This document shows, piece after piece, positions 23,799 to 36,400 of a stretch of DNA of 64,000 bases. The notes below the pieces were generated by a model. That model saw only the letters and a program-made list of their open reading frames with translations. It had not been told where the DNA came from and made no database searches. Origin of the DNA: Torreya grandis. Taxonomy: Eukaryota > Streptophyta > Pinopsida > Cupressales > Taxaceae. The stretch is taken from positions 884,501 to 948,500 of the forward strand of contig JARHVA010005487.1 of the NCBI GenBank assembly GCA_037957365.1, written 5' to 3'. Both the position numbers and the translations under genes were made by a program. Position 1 is the first letter of the stretch; the number at the start of each line of letters is the position of its first letter.

Positions 23799-24005
23799 AT
23801 ATGAATGTTGGCGTTTTACACGTTGGAGTGTGAGTGCAATTTGTAACGCAATGATGGTCCAGTCTATTGAGTAGCATTGGGTTGACAGGGTCCGTGAGAG
23901 CGACGGAAAATCACCGGAATCCACTTTTTCATTCTTTCTTCAGTGCACGTACGTACGCCGAATAAACAGAAACCATAGCACAAGGTTTATTTATTTACTA
24001 CACAT

Positions 24006-24023
24006 ATGAAAGTGAGGTGCTGA
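24006..24023 (+). other. Five-codon upstream ORF in the LOX 5' region
   Basis: ATG AAA GTG AGG TGC TGA lies 53 nt before the LOX ATG. If transcription starts upstream it could lower LOX translation. The transcription start is unknown. Confidence 0.35.
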
Positions 24024-24076
24024 AATAAAATTTGAGGAGTTTGCAACAAGAAATAAAATTTGAAGAGATTGCAACA

Positions 24077-24485
24077 ATGCTGAGGCTTCACCAGGCAGGC
24101 ACTGTGCACAGGTTCGCGAGTGATGGGGATAAGGCAAGATGCGATCAGTCGTGGTTGTTGAAGGCCCAAAGGAGGCAAGTCCGGGCGTATTCCTATTATG
24201 GTTCTGGTTCTGGTCCTTTTTCTGGTTGTTGCAGGAGGAGATTTTGCCCCGTTCGGGCAGTGATCAGTGATAAATCCAGCACCAGCACCAGCACCAGCAC
24301 CACCACCACCAGTGTTACGCCAAGTGATAAGGGTGCGATGGTGAATTTAAAGGCAGTGGCTGTATTCAGAAAAAAACTCAAGGAGAACATCAAGGATAAG
24401 ATTTACAAGCACTGGGAATCACTCTTATATGTCATCAATGGTCAAAACATTCTTCTCGAGCTCGTCAGCGTTGACATTGATCCAG
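24077..24485 (+). CDS. LOX: LOX exon 1: transit peptide and PLAT N-terminus
   Basis: Encodes residues 1-136 and one base of 137. It includes the arginine-rich presequence, a (CAGCAC)n-derived Ser/Thr tract (24277-24315) and the first PLAT strands ending S-V-D-I-D-P. Donor: CCAG|GTTCGG. Confidence 0.85.
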
Positions 24486-27400
24486 GTTCGGAATTCAACA
24501 CCCCTGTCTGTCTTGCAGGCTGGATTAAGATTTTATTTATTTTATTTGTTGTTTTTTCTGTTCTAGTGACAAATTCTGGGAAAACAAGTAAAGGATCTGC
24601 TCTCAAGGATTGGCGGCATCAAAGTGGCACTGTAGAGTGTAGAGCAGATTTTACAGTAAGTGCTGATTTTGGGCAACCGGGAGCTATTTTAATTACTAAC
24701 AACCAGGAAGAAGAGCTCTTCTTGGAATCCATCTTGCTGGAAGGCTTAGCCACCGGACCGATCTACTTCCCCTGTCACTCTTGGGTTCACTCAACCAAGG
24801 ACAATCCTGAAAAGCGGATCTTCTTCTGCAACGAGGTACTTTAAACTTAATGCTTGATTAGAAAGACTGGGTCTGTGGTCTAATTCTGGTTTGGGAAGGG
24901 GTTGGTTCCTTGCTTGTAATTCTGTACACAAAATAGGCCCTAACCGTGCAATTATACTTAAGTCAAAAAAAGCAATTAATGGCATTAGGTTCTCAAAATT
25001 TTATTTTTTAGTTAAGATTTTGTCAAATTGGTAGACAATCTTATTGTGATTCTCGCTTTTTCTTGATTTGTCTAAATCAAAACAGCCGTACTTGCCATCA
25101 AAGACGCCAGACGGGCTGAAGGATCTTCGGCAGAAAGATATGAAAGAAAAGCGTGGGGATGGTAAAGGTGAACGCAAGCCATGGGATATAATTTATGACT
25201 ATGAAACTTACAATGATTTAGGGAACCCTGATGAGAATGATGATCTTGCAAGACCAACTCTTGGCAAGGGCAATACCCCATATCCAAGACGCTGTTACAC
25301 TGGACGTCCTCCAACAAAAACAGGTGAGGATCCCTGCTTGTGCTTTGTTATTAGGATTTACAATTCATGACACTGGTAAGTTACATATTTAATTTTGTTG
25401 AAATGATGCTTTTGTCCTTGCAAAGCCTGTAGTATGTCAACTAGGCAAGGTTGCTCTCATGGAAGAAAAACATAAGCTCAAATCGTAACATCTGGATAGA
25501 GAAAAATAATATTGGTCCTACGGGTAAACACGAGAACTACACATAAATAGCCATGAGAGATTCATATGAAGTACAACCTCAGTAGGCCTGATGGTAAAGG
25601 ATTGCATGCTCCATAGAGGGGGTCGCATGTACGAATCTGGGGGTCCAAATTCTAGCCCTTTGGGAAGATTGTTTTATGAGGCCCTGAATGCTTTCATGAT
25701 TCCACCCCGCTTAGTTAGTAAGCACATGAACCCTTCCAGTTTTATACTGACTAGTTTTCCTTTGTGAAACTGAGAGTCTATGGCATTCCTTTCCCTGGAA
25801 TTCATTGCAGGTGCGCCACACACTGTGTTGATGTACAAGTGATTATTATTATTTTTTGGTTGTTTACAATGTTTATAAGTCCTTTAGTTACTTGTTTCTG
25901 TGGACCTTGTTTCTTGTTAGTACAACACATTTTATGGTTATATGTCATTCTGTTTACATGCATGTAACAGCTGCCAAGCAATCTCCAAAATGGTAAACTT
26001 CAAGCACAGAAGGGCAGCTGAAGGGTATAAACCCAATAAAAGGGTAAAATGAAACATGGCAGATAAACGTTTGGGCTTAATGCTGAAGAAGCTTGGCCTT
26101 ATGCACCAACAAAATCGATGAATGGCAGTTTTGTGGGAATCTCAAAACTTATTTATGTGTGTGCCAATCTTGTTTTCAACCTCGTTTTCTTGCAAAATCC
26201 CCAAGCTTCTTTTGCAGCATGGGTAGCCTGAAGGCTAGGCCCTACAAATTTCATAACATCAAATATCTAAATCTTTGTGCATCAAAGAACATATTTAGCC
26301 TCTCTGGTTTGTCTGTGCCACATGGTGATTAGGTTACATCGTTACACTGTTTACTCAAAGTTCTGAGTTTTGAAAATATTCAGGTACCTCTTTACTTGCA
26401 ATACCTACTTATTAAAAACATCCAAAATGTTGTAAGAGACTTGACTTCAAACAAATCATTGGGTGCGTTTTTTAAAGAAAAATAACAGTAATTTTTTGTA
26501 GCCGAAAGACTAAAGTGTTATAATCCGATCTAAATTTATGCTGAAACATAGCTTTCTCCGTATCTTAGTTTGGTCCATGCAGATATTAGCTTTTCTTCAT
26601 GAATTGTTTTTAATCTATGTCTTGAGGTATGCTTCCGAACCCTTTCACAGAAAAAGTTGAGGGTATGCTTTCTTGAGTTTCTCTGTTCCAATGCCTTGCA
26701 TACATCTTGTACATAATAGCTATGTATCCTGTACATAATAGCTATGTTACATTTTGTGTCATTGGCTGGTGTTTTACCTCCTCGCGCACGTTTGTGTATT
26801 TATTTGACTTATGTGCATATAAAATGGTAACATTTCTGATTTTTTCAAGGCCACTTATAATTATTCAGAGCAAAACAAACTCATTTTGCAATATGGAGAC
26901 TGTTGTAGTTAGATGCATGTAGTCCGAGTTACCTACATGACAAAGTGATTGGTTCTTAACTTCATTTTAACAAAAAAGAGACAGTGAAGTATACTCAACG
27001 CGTCATAATTTCTTTGAAGCTGGGATGTAACCAGCAAATGCCTGGCTATTTATTCCTATGCTGTGCAGCTTTCTGGCAAAAAGGAACAATTTGCAAAAAT
27101 ATTAGAAATTAGTAGGCACACAATGAAGTTTATTGAAAAAAAAACATTTGGAAACAGAGATCATAACAAAATAAAAGAATTTACTATGTGATTGGAGCTT
27201 TGTACAACTTAAATCGAAGATATTGTCTGCTTTTAGGAAGCAATTTAATCACAATATTCACTTAGGATGAATACTTCTGAAACAAAAGTTATTAGATTCG
27301 TGATAAACTGCAAAATGATAACCATCCTTTGTGTTTGATTCTCTCAGATCAAAAGCAATTAAAGGGAACACATTAATATGAGAATCATCATTCCTGGATA

Positions 27401-30400
27401 TTCAAAAGTATATCAATTCATTACTAGCGTTCTCTCTTCTTTGATCTAGCAGCAAAATTTATTTGTTTTATAAACATTAGATCTAGATTGGCTATACAAA
27501 TTGGTAGTTCTAATCATATATACTATTTGATTTTTGTCACCAATATTTTCATTTGCTGATGAGGTAGTTAGGTTAGTTTAGGCTTGTTTCTTTCAATGTG
27601 AGCATCAGTTTGAAGACACCAAATAATTACAAGTAGATGGGCAGTAAGTTTGTAGCTATTGTTCTTCTAGGTTTTTCAGAAGTCGGCAAGCAGATTGAAA
27701 TGGGTAGGTTCCTTGAAGTGTATTTGAGGAGCCTTGTTTGGAGTCTTGCACAATGAGGAAAGATTTCTTGATTGTTTGCAGGACATTTTAGCTGTTGCTG
27801 TACAAATTGCAACTGGTTGGTTACCTTCTTGTGAGGTCTAGTTGTGTGAGTTGACATTCTTGATTTTTTGGTTGGAACATTTTTTCACATGTTTTTACTA
27901 TATTGTGTATTACAACTCTTTCACTAAATTAACATAAATTTCCTGGAATAAATGTTCAATTCTGCACGCTATTGTATTAGTTTTTAATTTTTCATTTCCA
28001 TTGTATTTTCCATTTTCTATGTGTTTTTTCCCTTCATTCTTTAAATTTATGTTTGGCCAACAATCAGACTGGAAAGGAGGTTTGCCCATCAGCAAGAACT
28101 TGCTGGACTATATACTAAAATAGGGCTGTGCTTTTAGTTTTTGTTTCACCCAAAATTTTCACCGCTCTTATGATTGTGTCAAATACTTGTTCATAATGAG
28201 TTAATCTACTTTGTGAACAGACTTATCTGCAGAAAGCAGGGTAGATAAGCCTGCTACAATCTATGTACCTCGTGATGAAACATTTGAGGAGATCAAGCAA
28301 AGTACATTCTCTGCAGGAGCTCTAAAAGCATTATTCCATAATTTGATACCATCTTTGATAGCCAGTTTTGCAAATTCTAATCATGAGTTTGGATGCTTCT
28401 CTGAGATCGATCACCTATATAGAGAAGGGCACATCCTTAAGTTTGATCATGGACGTGATATTTTTAAAAATCTGGTGCTACCAAAGATAGTGAAGAGGAT
28501 ACGAGAAACTGGTGAACAACTATTACGATATGAAACACCAGGCATAATCTCAAGTGAGGTCCACACACCTTGTGCTGCTGCTTGTAACTTGTTTCTTTTG
28601 ACATTGTTTCATTCAACACGTGTAGCTTTATTGTCACCATTCTTTGTGGACAGACATGGATATCTGCATTCAATTGCATGTTTTCCTTTTTTCTCTAATA
28701 TGATATGCATCATGATTCAGGGGATAGATTTGCATGGTTACGTGACAGCGAATTTTCCCGCCAAACATTGGCAGGGGTGAACCCTGTGAACATTGAACGG
28801 CTAAAGGTTTGTTTCTGACTTATTTCTAATTATACACTGAAAAAGTGAGTTTTCTGTGACCCTCATGGGTTCACATCAATCCATAAACCATCTGAGGCTC
28901 CTTTCCAGGCTTAACAAACCAACTAATGAACACGTTTCAGGAATTTCCCATTGTAAGCAAGATGGATCCGACAATATATGGTTCACCAGGGTCTGCAATT
29001 AAAGCTGACCATATTGAAGCAGAACTAAATGGAATGCCTGTCAAACAGGTAAAAGTATTTTCCATGTTTAATTATGAAATATGCATAGGCAAGGAGGACG
29101 CTGTATGGAATAAGAAAAAGAGAGAAATTCCTCACTCCACATTTCTCTCTCATGTGCTTGGTCTCTCTGTGTGTGTGTGAAAATCTTAATAAAAAATTAG
29201 ACGTGCAAAACATGAATGAGCTCCTATAATACAGCATTCCAAGATTAGTTACTAAATTTCTTATATAATTGAAATTGTATTAAGCAGGCTCTTGAAGAGG
29301 ATCGATTGTTCATCTTGGACTACCATGATGCATATATGCCATTTGTCAGAAAGATAAATTCTCTAAAGGGGAGAAAGGTTTATGCTTCACGAACTCTATT
29401 CTTGTTAACAGACCTTGGTACTCTCAAGCCAATTGTCATTGAGCTCAGCCTCCCGCCTATCATTCCTGGAGGTCAATCCAAACGTGTTTTCACTCACGGC
29501 CATGATGCAACTTCATATTGGCTGTGGAAACTAGCCAAAGCTCACGTCGCTTCCAATGATGCTGGTTTTCATCAATTGGTCAATCACTGGTCAGTAAGAT
29601 TGTTTGCATAATCATATATACAATTTTATTTTTTGAAATCTCCTGACTGATCTTATTAGTACACATGCCAGTATTATGTCAATTTCAAGTTTTATCATTT
29701 ATATATTGATACAATAACTTTTTGCATTCATGCATACTTTTTGCTAGGAGTTTGACAATATACTTTTTTAAAAAATAACAACATTTTGAATAGAGATGAG
29801 GGTTTAAACTTAAACCACACATGTAGACCTATCATCCATAAACTTAGAAGGGGCCCAGCCTTAGGTTGGAGAATAATTAATTTATCATTTTCACAAGTTA
29901 GGTCTTTCCTATCTCATGTGCTTGTAATAGAGTTATCTATATCAGGAGCTCTAACTTGTAATCCCAATTTATCATTCATGCTGATGCTGGGTTACATAGT
30001 GATCTGAAACGTAGATGCTCTTATACGTTTCTACATTGTTTTTATCCAGTATATTTTCTTGCAATTTTGATAGAAAGCTGATGTTTCAAGGCTCTAATAT
30101 ACTTTTAAGATTCTCTCTCTCTGATTTTCACTTTTGCAAAATGGATGCCAGATTTTTTATTCTAATCAAACTGACAGGTTGCGGACACATGCTTGCGTGG
30201 AGCCCTATATTATTGCAGCTCAGAGGCAGCTCAGCTTTATGCATCCCATCTTCAAGCTGTTGCAACCACATATGCGCTACACTATGGAAATTAATGCATT
30301 GGCTCGCCAAAGCTTGATTAATGGAGGCGGAGTAATTGAATCTTGCTTTACACCAGGCAAGTACTCCATGGAGATGAGTTCATCTGCATATGACAAACAA

Positions 30401-33400
30401 TGGCGCTTTGACATGGAAGCGTTGCCTGCAGACTTGATTAGAAGGTATGTGTTTAATGATTATTGCAAGAAGCTGGAAAATGAACTTTAGTTTCCTCTTG
30501 TATTATCCAAAAGAAAACATTGTTTCCCATGGGTCCATCAACTGTTATATATTGCTATTGTAGTGTGAATACATTGATCATCACAGAATTGAAAGAACTC
30601 CTTGCATTGGAAGCTATTTTAGTGAACAAGAACAGACATTTCTTCTTCACTCTAGCATGTAGCAGATTCTTGGGGACGCATCTCCAATGGATTGGTGTTT
30701 AGACATGGTTTTAATGATTAATAGTCTTGAAGAAATTTGTTACAATTTTAATTCTGTTTTCTATGGATTCCATTTGGAATCCTTTATTTACCTTGTCAAA
30801 ATTAAACAAACACTATATTATGTAGAATTGTAATGCACCTAAAAATCGAATTAATTTATTTTGGGGTGCATTTCCCATTTATCCAAAACATTCTATTCGC
30901 TATCTTGAATTTAATTTTGGAAGTAAATCCATTTCATTGCTTAACATGTCATCTCAATGATGAATGTTTTCAAATTATGTCTTAAATTCATAGTTTGACA
31001 TAGTTAACTATTTATTCCTTCTTGTCTCTATGTTTTGCGCTTATATAACCAATGCCAATCTGTGTTCTTATGATAAACTCTAGTTGCCAACCTTGTTAGA
31101 TTTCAAGCAAACTTAGGCTCTATGTCAATGTCGCATTAATATAAGTGAATACTAGTTGCAGCTGATAGAACTTTATCTTTCTTTCTTGCTTGCCTAGGGA
31201 TCCTTGACCTATACATTAATGATTTGAAAACGTCTTAGTACTTGGAAGTCCATGTATACTTCTTAATGTCTAAGAAATTAAAACCTTTGTTCTTTTTGTT
31301 CCTTGATTCTGTTTTCCTCATTTTAGTCTTCCTTGTATGTTTCGGACATAAGTTGAAAACAGCAATTATGAACATTTCCGTAAGGCCCTTGAAAACCTTC
31401 TTCATAAGTTTTTTTCTAACAAATTATTCCAATATTCAGCACAATTGAAAACTTGTTTTCAATTCCATTATTAAGTCATAAGCCATAATGTCTCAGCCGC
31501 AAGTCATTTCTTTTAGAAATCAACAAGAATATTAATTTTCTTATTTTTAAACAATAAATTGTTTGACATAAGTAATCTAGCATCATAGACTTCATAGTCC
31601 AATTCACACAAGATCTTAACCGTAAGTCATCATTCCCAAAGACTAAGGATTCTATGTTAAACATAATGATCTATGCAAACAATTATTACGATCAAGTTCC
31701 AATTGAAAAAACATAATGTTCTTTGAAAACAAATATTACGATCAAGTTCCAATTGAAGAACATATTTAAACATATTTGAACAACTTCAATCAGTAGACAA
31801 AATGCCTTATATTGAATTACATTAGTTTCCGGTAAGGTTAAAACAATCACAACAAACAACAATGACTTTACCTGAGAAGCCTTTTTATGATTTCGATCAA
31901 GTTCCAATTGAAGAACATGATTAAACATATTTGAACAACCTTCAATCGGTAGACAAAATGCCTTATATTGAATTACTTTAGTTTCCGGTAAGGTTAAAAC
32001 AATTACAACAAACATCAATGACTTTAACCGAGAAGCCTTTTTATGCTTTGTAATGAAACTTTCACAATGATTCATCTCTACTTCATGTCTCAACTAAACA
32101 TTTTACTTGTAGTCCAAATATCTATTCAACATAGATTCATATAGAACAATACAATAGTTGTAATCAACTAAACATTTTACTTGTATTCCAAATATCTATT
32201 CAACATAGACTCGTATAGAACAATATAATAGTTGTAAACATTATCACAAGAGGAACTTGATGTTCCTCAATTCACACTTTGAATTACATAGTTTTCAGAT
32301 AAAAAAATCACAACAAACATCAACGACTTCAACTGAAAAACCTTTTCATGATTTGCAATGAAACTTTCACAATGATTCATTTGTACCTCATGTCTCAACT
32401 AAACGTTTTAATTGTATAATACTATTCAACATAAATTCACATATAACAATATAATAATTGTAATCAACTAAACATGTTACTTGTATTTCAAAGTTCTATT
32501 TAACATAGATTCACATAGAACAATATAATAATTGTAAACATTATTACAACAAGAACTCAATGTTCCTCAGTTCACACTTTGAACAATAATAAAAATATTC
32601 TTTTGTCTAATGATTCACTGCAACGCAAACCCATAGTCATTCCATGTGTTTTGTTTTGTTTTAGACTTAAGTGATCTAAAATAGTCTATAACTATGCACA
32701 AAATATATTGTGTAAAATATGGCAATAAGGGTACTAATCTGAATTGAAATGGATAACTACATATTGCATTGTATTTATAATTGGATAACTACAAATTTAG
32801 CTGATTCTGGATTGTGTTGCCTATAAAAGGTGTATCTGTTCCTGGAAATGCTCTGTAACTGCTTCATCAGCGACTCATCCCTGAAATAGGCTAAAGGCCT
32901 CTTTGGATGCTTCTAGCAGAGTCTAACCCTTGCGGTAACTAACACAATCTGAATGGTTACAAGTAGTGTCCTTGTGCATTTTGTGGGTATATAACTCCTG
33001 AGACACCTGTCCCTGTGCTTACAAATGCTTCTTCTGTGTTTGCACGCCTTTGGTCCTTTGTGTTGATGTCTCTTTTCCTTCTCTTCCATCCAAACCCTAA
33101 TTGTGTTTTTGACCACAAGATTACCTTTTAAAAAGGGTCAATATTTTGGGTTGGATAGCCCCAACCATTCCCCACTGAATGGTTGAACATTGCCTACATT
33201 CCAATCCTTCAAAGAGGGCTTAAATTGCATGTAATTATCCCACTTATGTGTGTGTGTGCGCAACATCATGAACAATCTAGAATGCAATGCGATGTTGTGA
33301 TCTTTTGACACTTTGCTCCATGCAATTTTGATTGTGTATTCAAAGTTGGCTTTATGGACTGCTCTTTGAAGGGTTTTAAGATGTGTATGTCTTTTTAATA

Positions 33401-36400
33401 ATGTTTCAAAGAGAGTGCTAATAGATTCCTCAAGTTTTCAAGTGATTGCCAAATAGCGATCAAGTGAGTATTATCTTAGGAATGATTTGTATTTATAGAT
33501 GACTCTTTGTTGATTTCTGCTATGACTAACCCATGAAATGTACGTTGACTTAATGGATCTTCCCAACTTGAAAAATAGTTGTTGAGCGTTGCGAAGGCAG
33601 ACTTTGCGAAACTGACATAGGCCTTATCAGTAGTGTCATGGAAGTGTAAATTAGTGATTTGGGATATGGAAAAGGTCTATCTAGGATTTTGGAATGTTCT
33701 TGTATAGACTAAGTTGATCTTGAATAGGTGTTTTTGATGAATATAGGTGGCCAAGACAACAGATGGGTAGATGGATAAAGGGAAAGTATGCTCAAGAGTC
33801 AAATGTATATGCATTGACCAAGTATGTTAAAGTTGATGTTGCAAATGTGTTTAATACCAAATTTAGGTGTCTCTAGATGCTTCCTTTTAATCTACTATTG
33901 AAAGTGACATTAAAAGAATAAAAAAGAAATTTGGTACTTGTGATAACCGTGCTTGGTGTTGACATGCATGATTGTAATGTCATCTTTTTGAGCGAACATC
34001 AGAGTTGTAGGTTTAGCCTATCATCGGGTCCTCGTAGGCTAATAATGGTGTTTAGAGGGCCCAGTATTGGAGTTAGTTAGTTCTCCAGTTGACAGTGTTT
34101 TCATCTTCAGATCTTTGGTGTATTCAGAGGCGGTGTTTTTTAGGGTGTTTTGGACCTGTTTTATATACTATTTATAGTAAGTCAGTTGTATGATAGAGGC
34201 CAACCTTACTATTTGTAGTAAGGCACCCTAGTGAGCAGAGAATGCAGTGGGCTACCTTCTGGTGCAAACAAAATTGATTTATGAGGTTTATTTATGGAGT
34301 TATAATATTATAATTATTATTAAAGTCATACTTTAATAATAATTGAATATAAAGTGAATATCATTAATGATGATTAATGACTTAATAATATATGATTTCA
34401 CTTAAGTCATAAAATCATTATTAAAGTTCATAAAGGGAGACATAAGGACTATTTAAAAGGGGGACTTAAATGCTTTTAAAGTATACTTTATAATAAGTAT
34501 TAAAGTGTTATTTTAAAGGGGAGATATAAGTGATTAATAAGTATATTTTATTAAGTTGTGCACCAAAAAGGAGGGAAAATAAAATGAAATTAAAAAGTAA
34601 ATTAAATGAGATGAAGTCAAATGCAGATTGAATGTTATAAAAAGACATTTTGGAATTTTTCATTGATTATTGATCATTCATTCAACTTGGCTTGTGCTTT
34701 GCCATTTTGGAGGTGGAAACTAGGCTTTTCAGCTGCAATCGATTTTGGAGAGCGTAGCTTCTCTTTGAATCGAGTTTTTCGAGGGTGTGAAAGATCACTT
34801 GAGGTTTGCTAATTGGGTGGCTTTAATTCAAAAGTCACATTGTGCATTAAAGAGAAGATTAACACCAGATTTGGTAAGAGTTTGATGTGCAGATCAGAAG
34901 TTATTGTTAGCTGCTATAGTGGTGTGAATAGTGCCCCGCTACAGTACTCACGCTATAGTGATTCGTTACAGTAATAGGGCTTGGTTTTGGCATTGCTTCA
35001 TCAGAACTTCAAGGGTTTGAACCTTAGTTTGAAGACAAACTTACTTGATCATCATTATTGCTGGATTGTGGCTTCTCTTTTTGGCACGTGGGTTTCTAGA
35101 GGCTGTACAAGCCTTTAATTTGCACGTCGTATTCTTCTCTTTGGCTGGGGCGTGTGGATTCTAGGCCAAAGTGCCTAGGTTATTGGTGCCATTCCAACTC
35201 TAATGTGGGTGATTTGATCATGGGTTGTTGTTAGAAGAAGATTTATGGTTGAGAAACCAATATTGGAAGCTTGACGTCCATCTCCAAGGGTTTATCAGCT
35301 TGCTATTATAAGTTTCAGACCTGCACTTGTTGTCATTGCATTATCTGAGTATGGAGTTAGTGTTTTCTCAAGTATTTTAAAATCTGAACTGAATATATTG
35401 TATTTGCAAAACAATAATAAATCAGATTTTAAATTATTTTAATATTTGCTTCAGTGTTTCTTATTGTGTTTATTATATGCAATTTCATACAATACCTGGC
35501 ATTTTTAAAAAATATTCCAAAAGCATAAACTTAGAATTGAACAATCAAACAAGACAGAAATTTTAGTTTGCAAGTGTTCACCTAGAGTGGGACACTTCAA
35601 TGACCAAAATTTACTAGTCACTCTATGTGAAATCTACAAGAAAACATGTATAGATCAATGTCTTCTCATGATAAGAAATATGAAATAACTTGATTCTTTG
35701 AACCACATGTAATTGAAAAGCCAAGAAACAAATACACATGATGTCACACAAACCAAGATGCCACTTGTTGAATTTGCTTGGAGAATATCATGGGGTGATC
35801 ATTACCCAAGGAGATGCAACCGATGAAACTGTGAGTTGAGGAGTGTAAAAGCCCCAACTATCACTAGAGGAGTGCTAAAAGTTGAGCAACATGGTAACCT
35901 CAATCACACTGCTCTGAATATTATAGTGACTCTTTTGTGGAACTCCTAAATCAAGTTTTTATGTCAAAGTGGAACCCCGAATTAGGTTTGTATGCCAAAG
36001 TGGAACCCCAAAATAGGTTCGTATGTAAAACTGGAACCCCAAAACATGTTTCTATGTAGAAGGAACAACCACCACAAATGGATATAGACCCAAAGTGCTT
36101 ACATAATATCATTGTTCTTACTGATCCTCAATATAGAAATATAAGAAATTGTTTTGCATGAACAAAGTCCATGCCCCAATATGATCCATTTGTCCAGATA
36201 TAGAATGCCAACATTTTTTCTATCAAAATGTTAAAGAATGTCTCAACTATTACTCGCAATCAGTAGAATGCCCCAAACAAGTCTCAATTTGACCCATCTG
36301 ACTCACATAATCTATCTCAAAATGTGAAATGTCTATTTGTCATGCCTTGAATGTCTAAAACAAGCCCACCGTATACCCCCCTTTTGTATGAGAGATGAAG

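Noticed and set aside
24032..24844. Single 270-codon ORF starting at 24032 as LOX exon 1
   Set aside because: Its first codon is TTG, not ATG, and it reads through an 81-bp intron; the ATG at 24077 and splicing at 24485/24567 restore the family sequence.
28343..28780. Continuous 145-codon ORF across exons 4-5
   Set aside because: It leaves the LOX frame after 28553; the F-A-W-L-R-D signature appears only when the intron 28554-28720 is removed.
30134..30490. LOX exon 8 starting at an upstream GCCAG acceptor (about 30151)
   Set aside because: It would insert extra residues between the iron-ligand His-Trp and L-R-T-H; the CTGACAG acceptor at 30177 with the CACTG donor gives the conserved junction.
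33939..35491. Solo LTR from TGTGATAACC to CATACA
   Set aside because: No matching target duplication at these ends; kept only as a weak lead.
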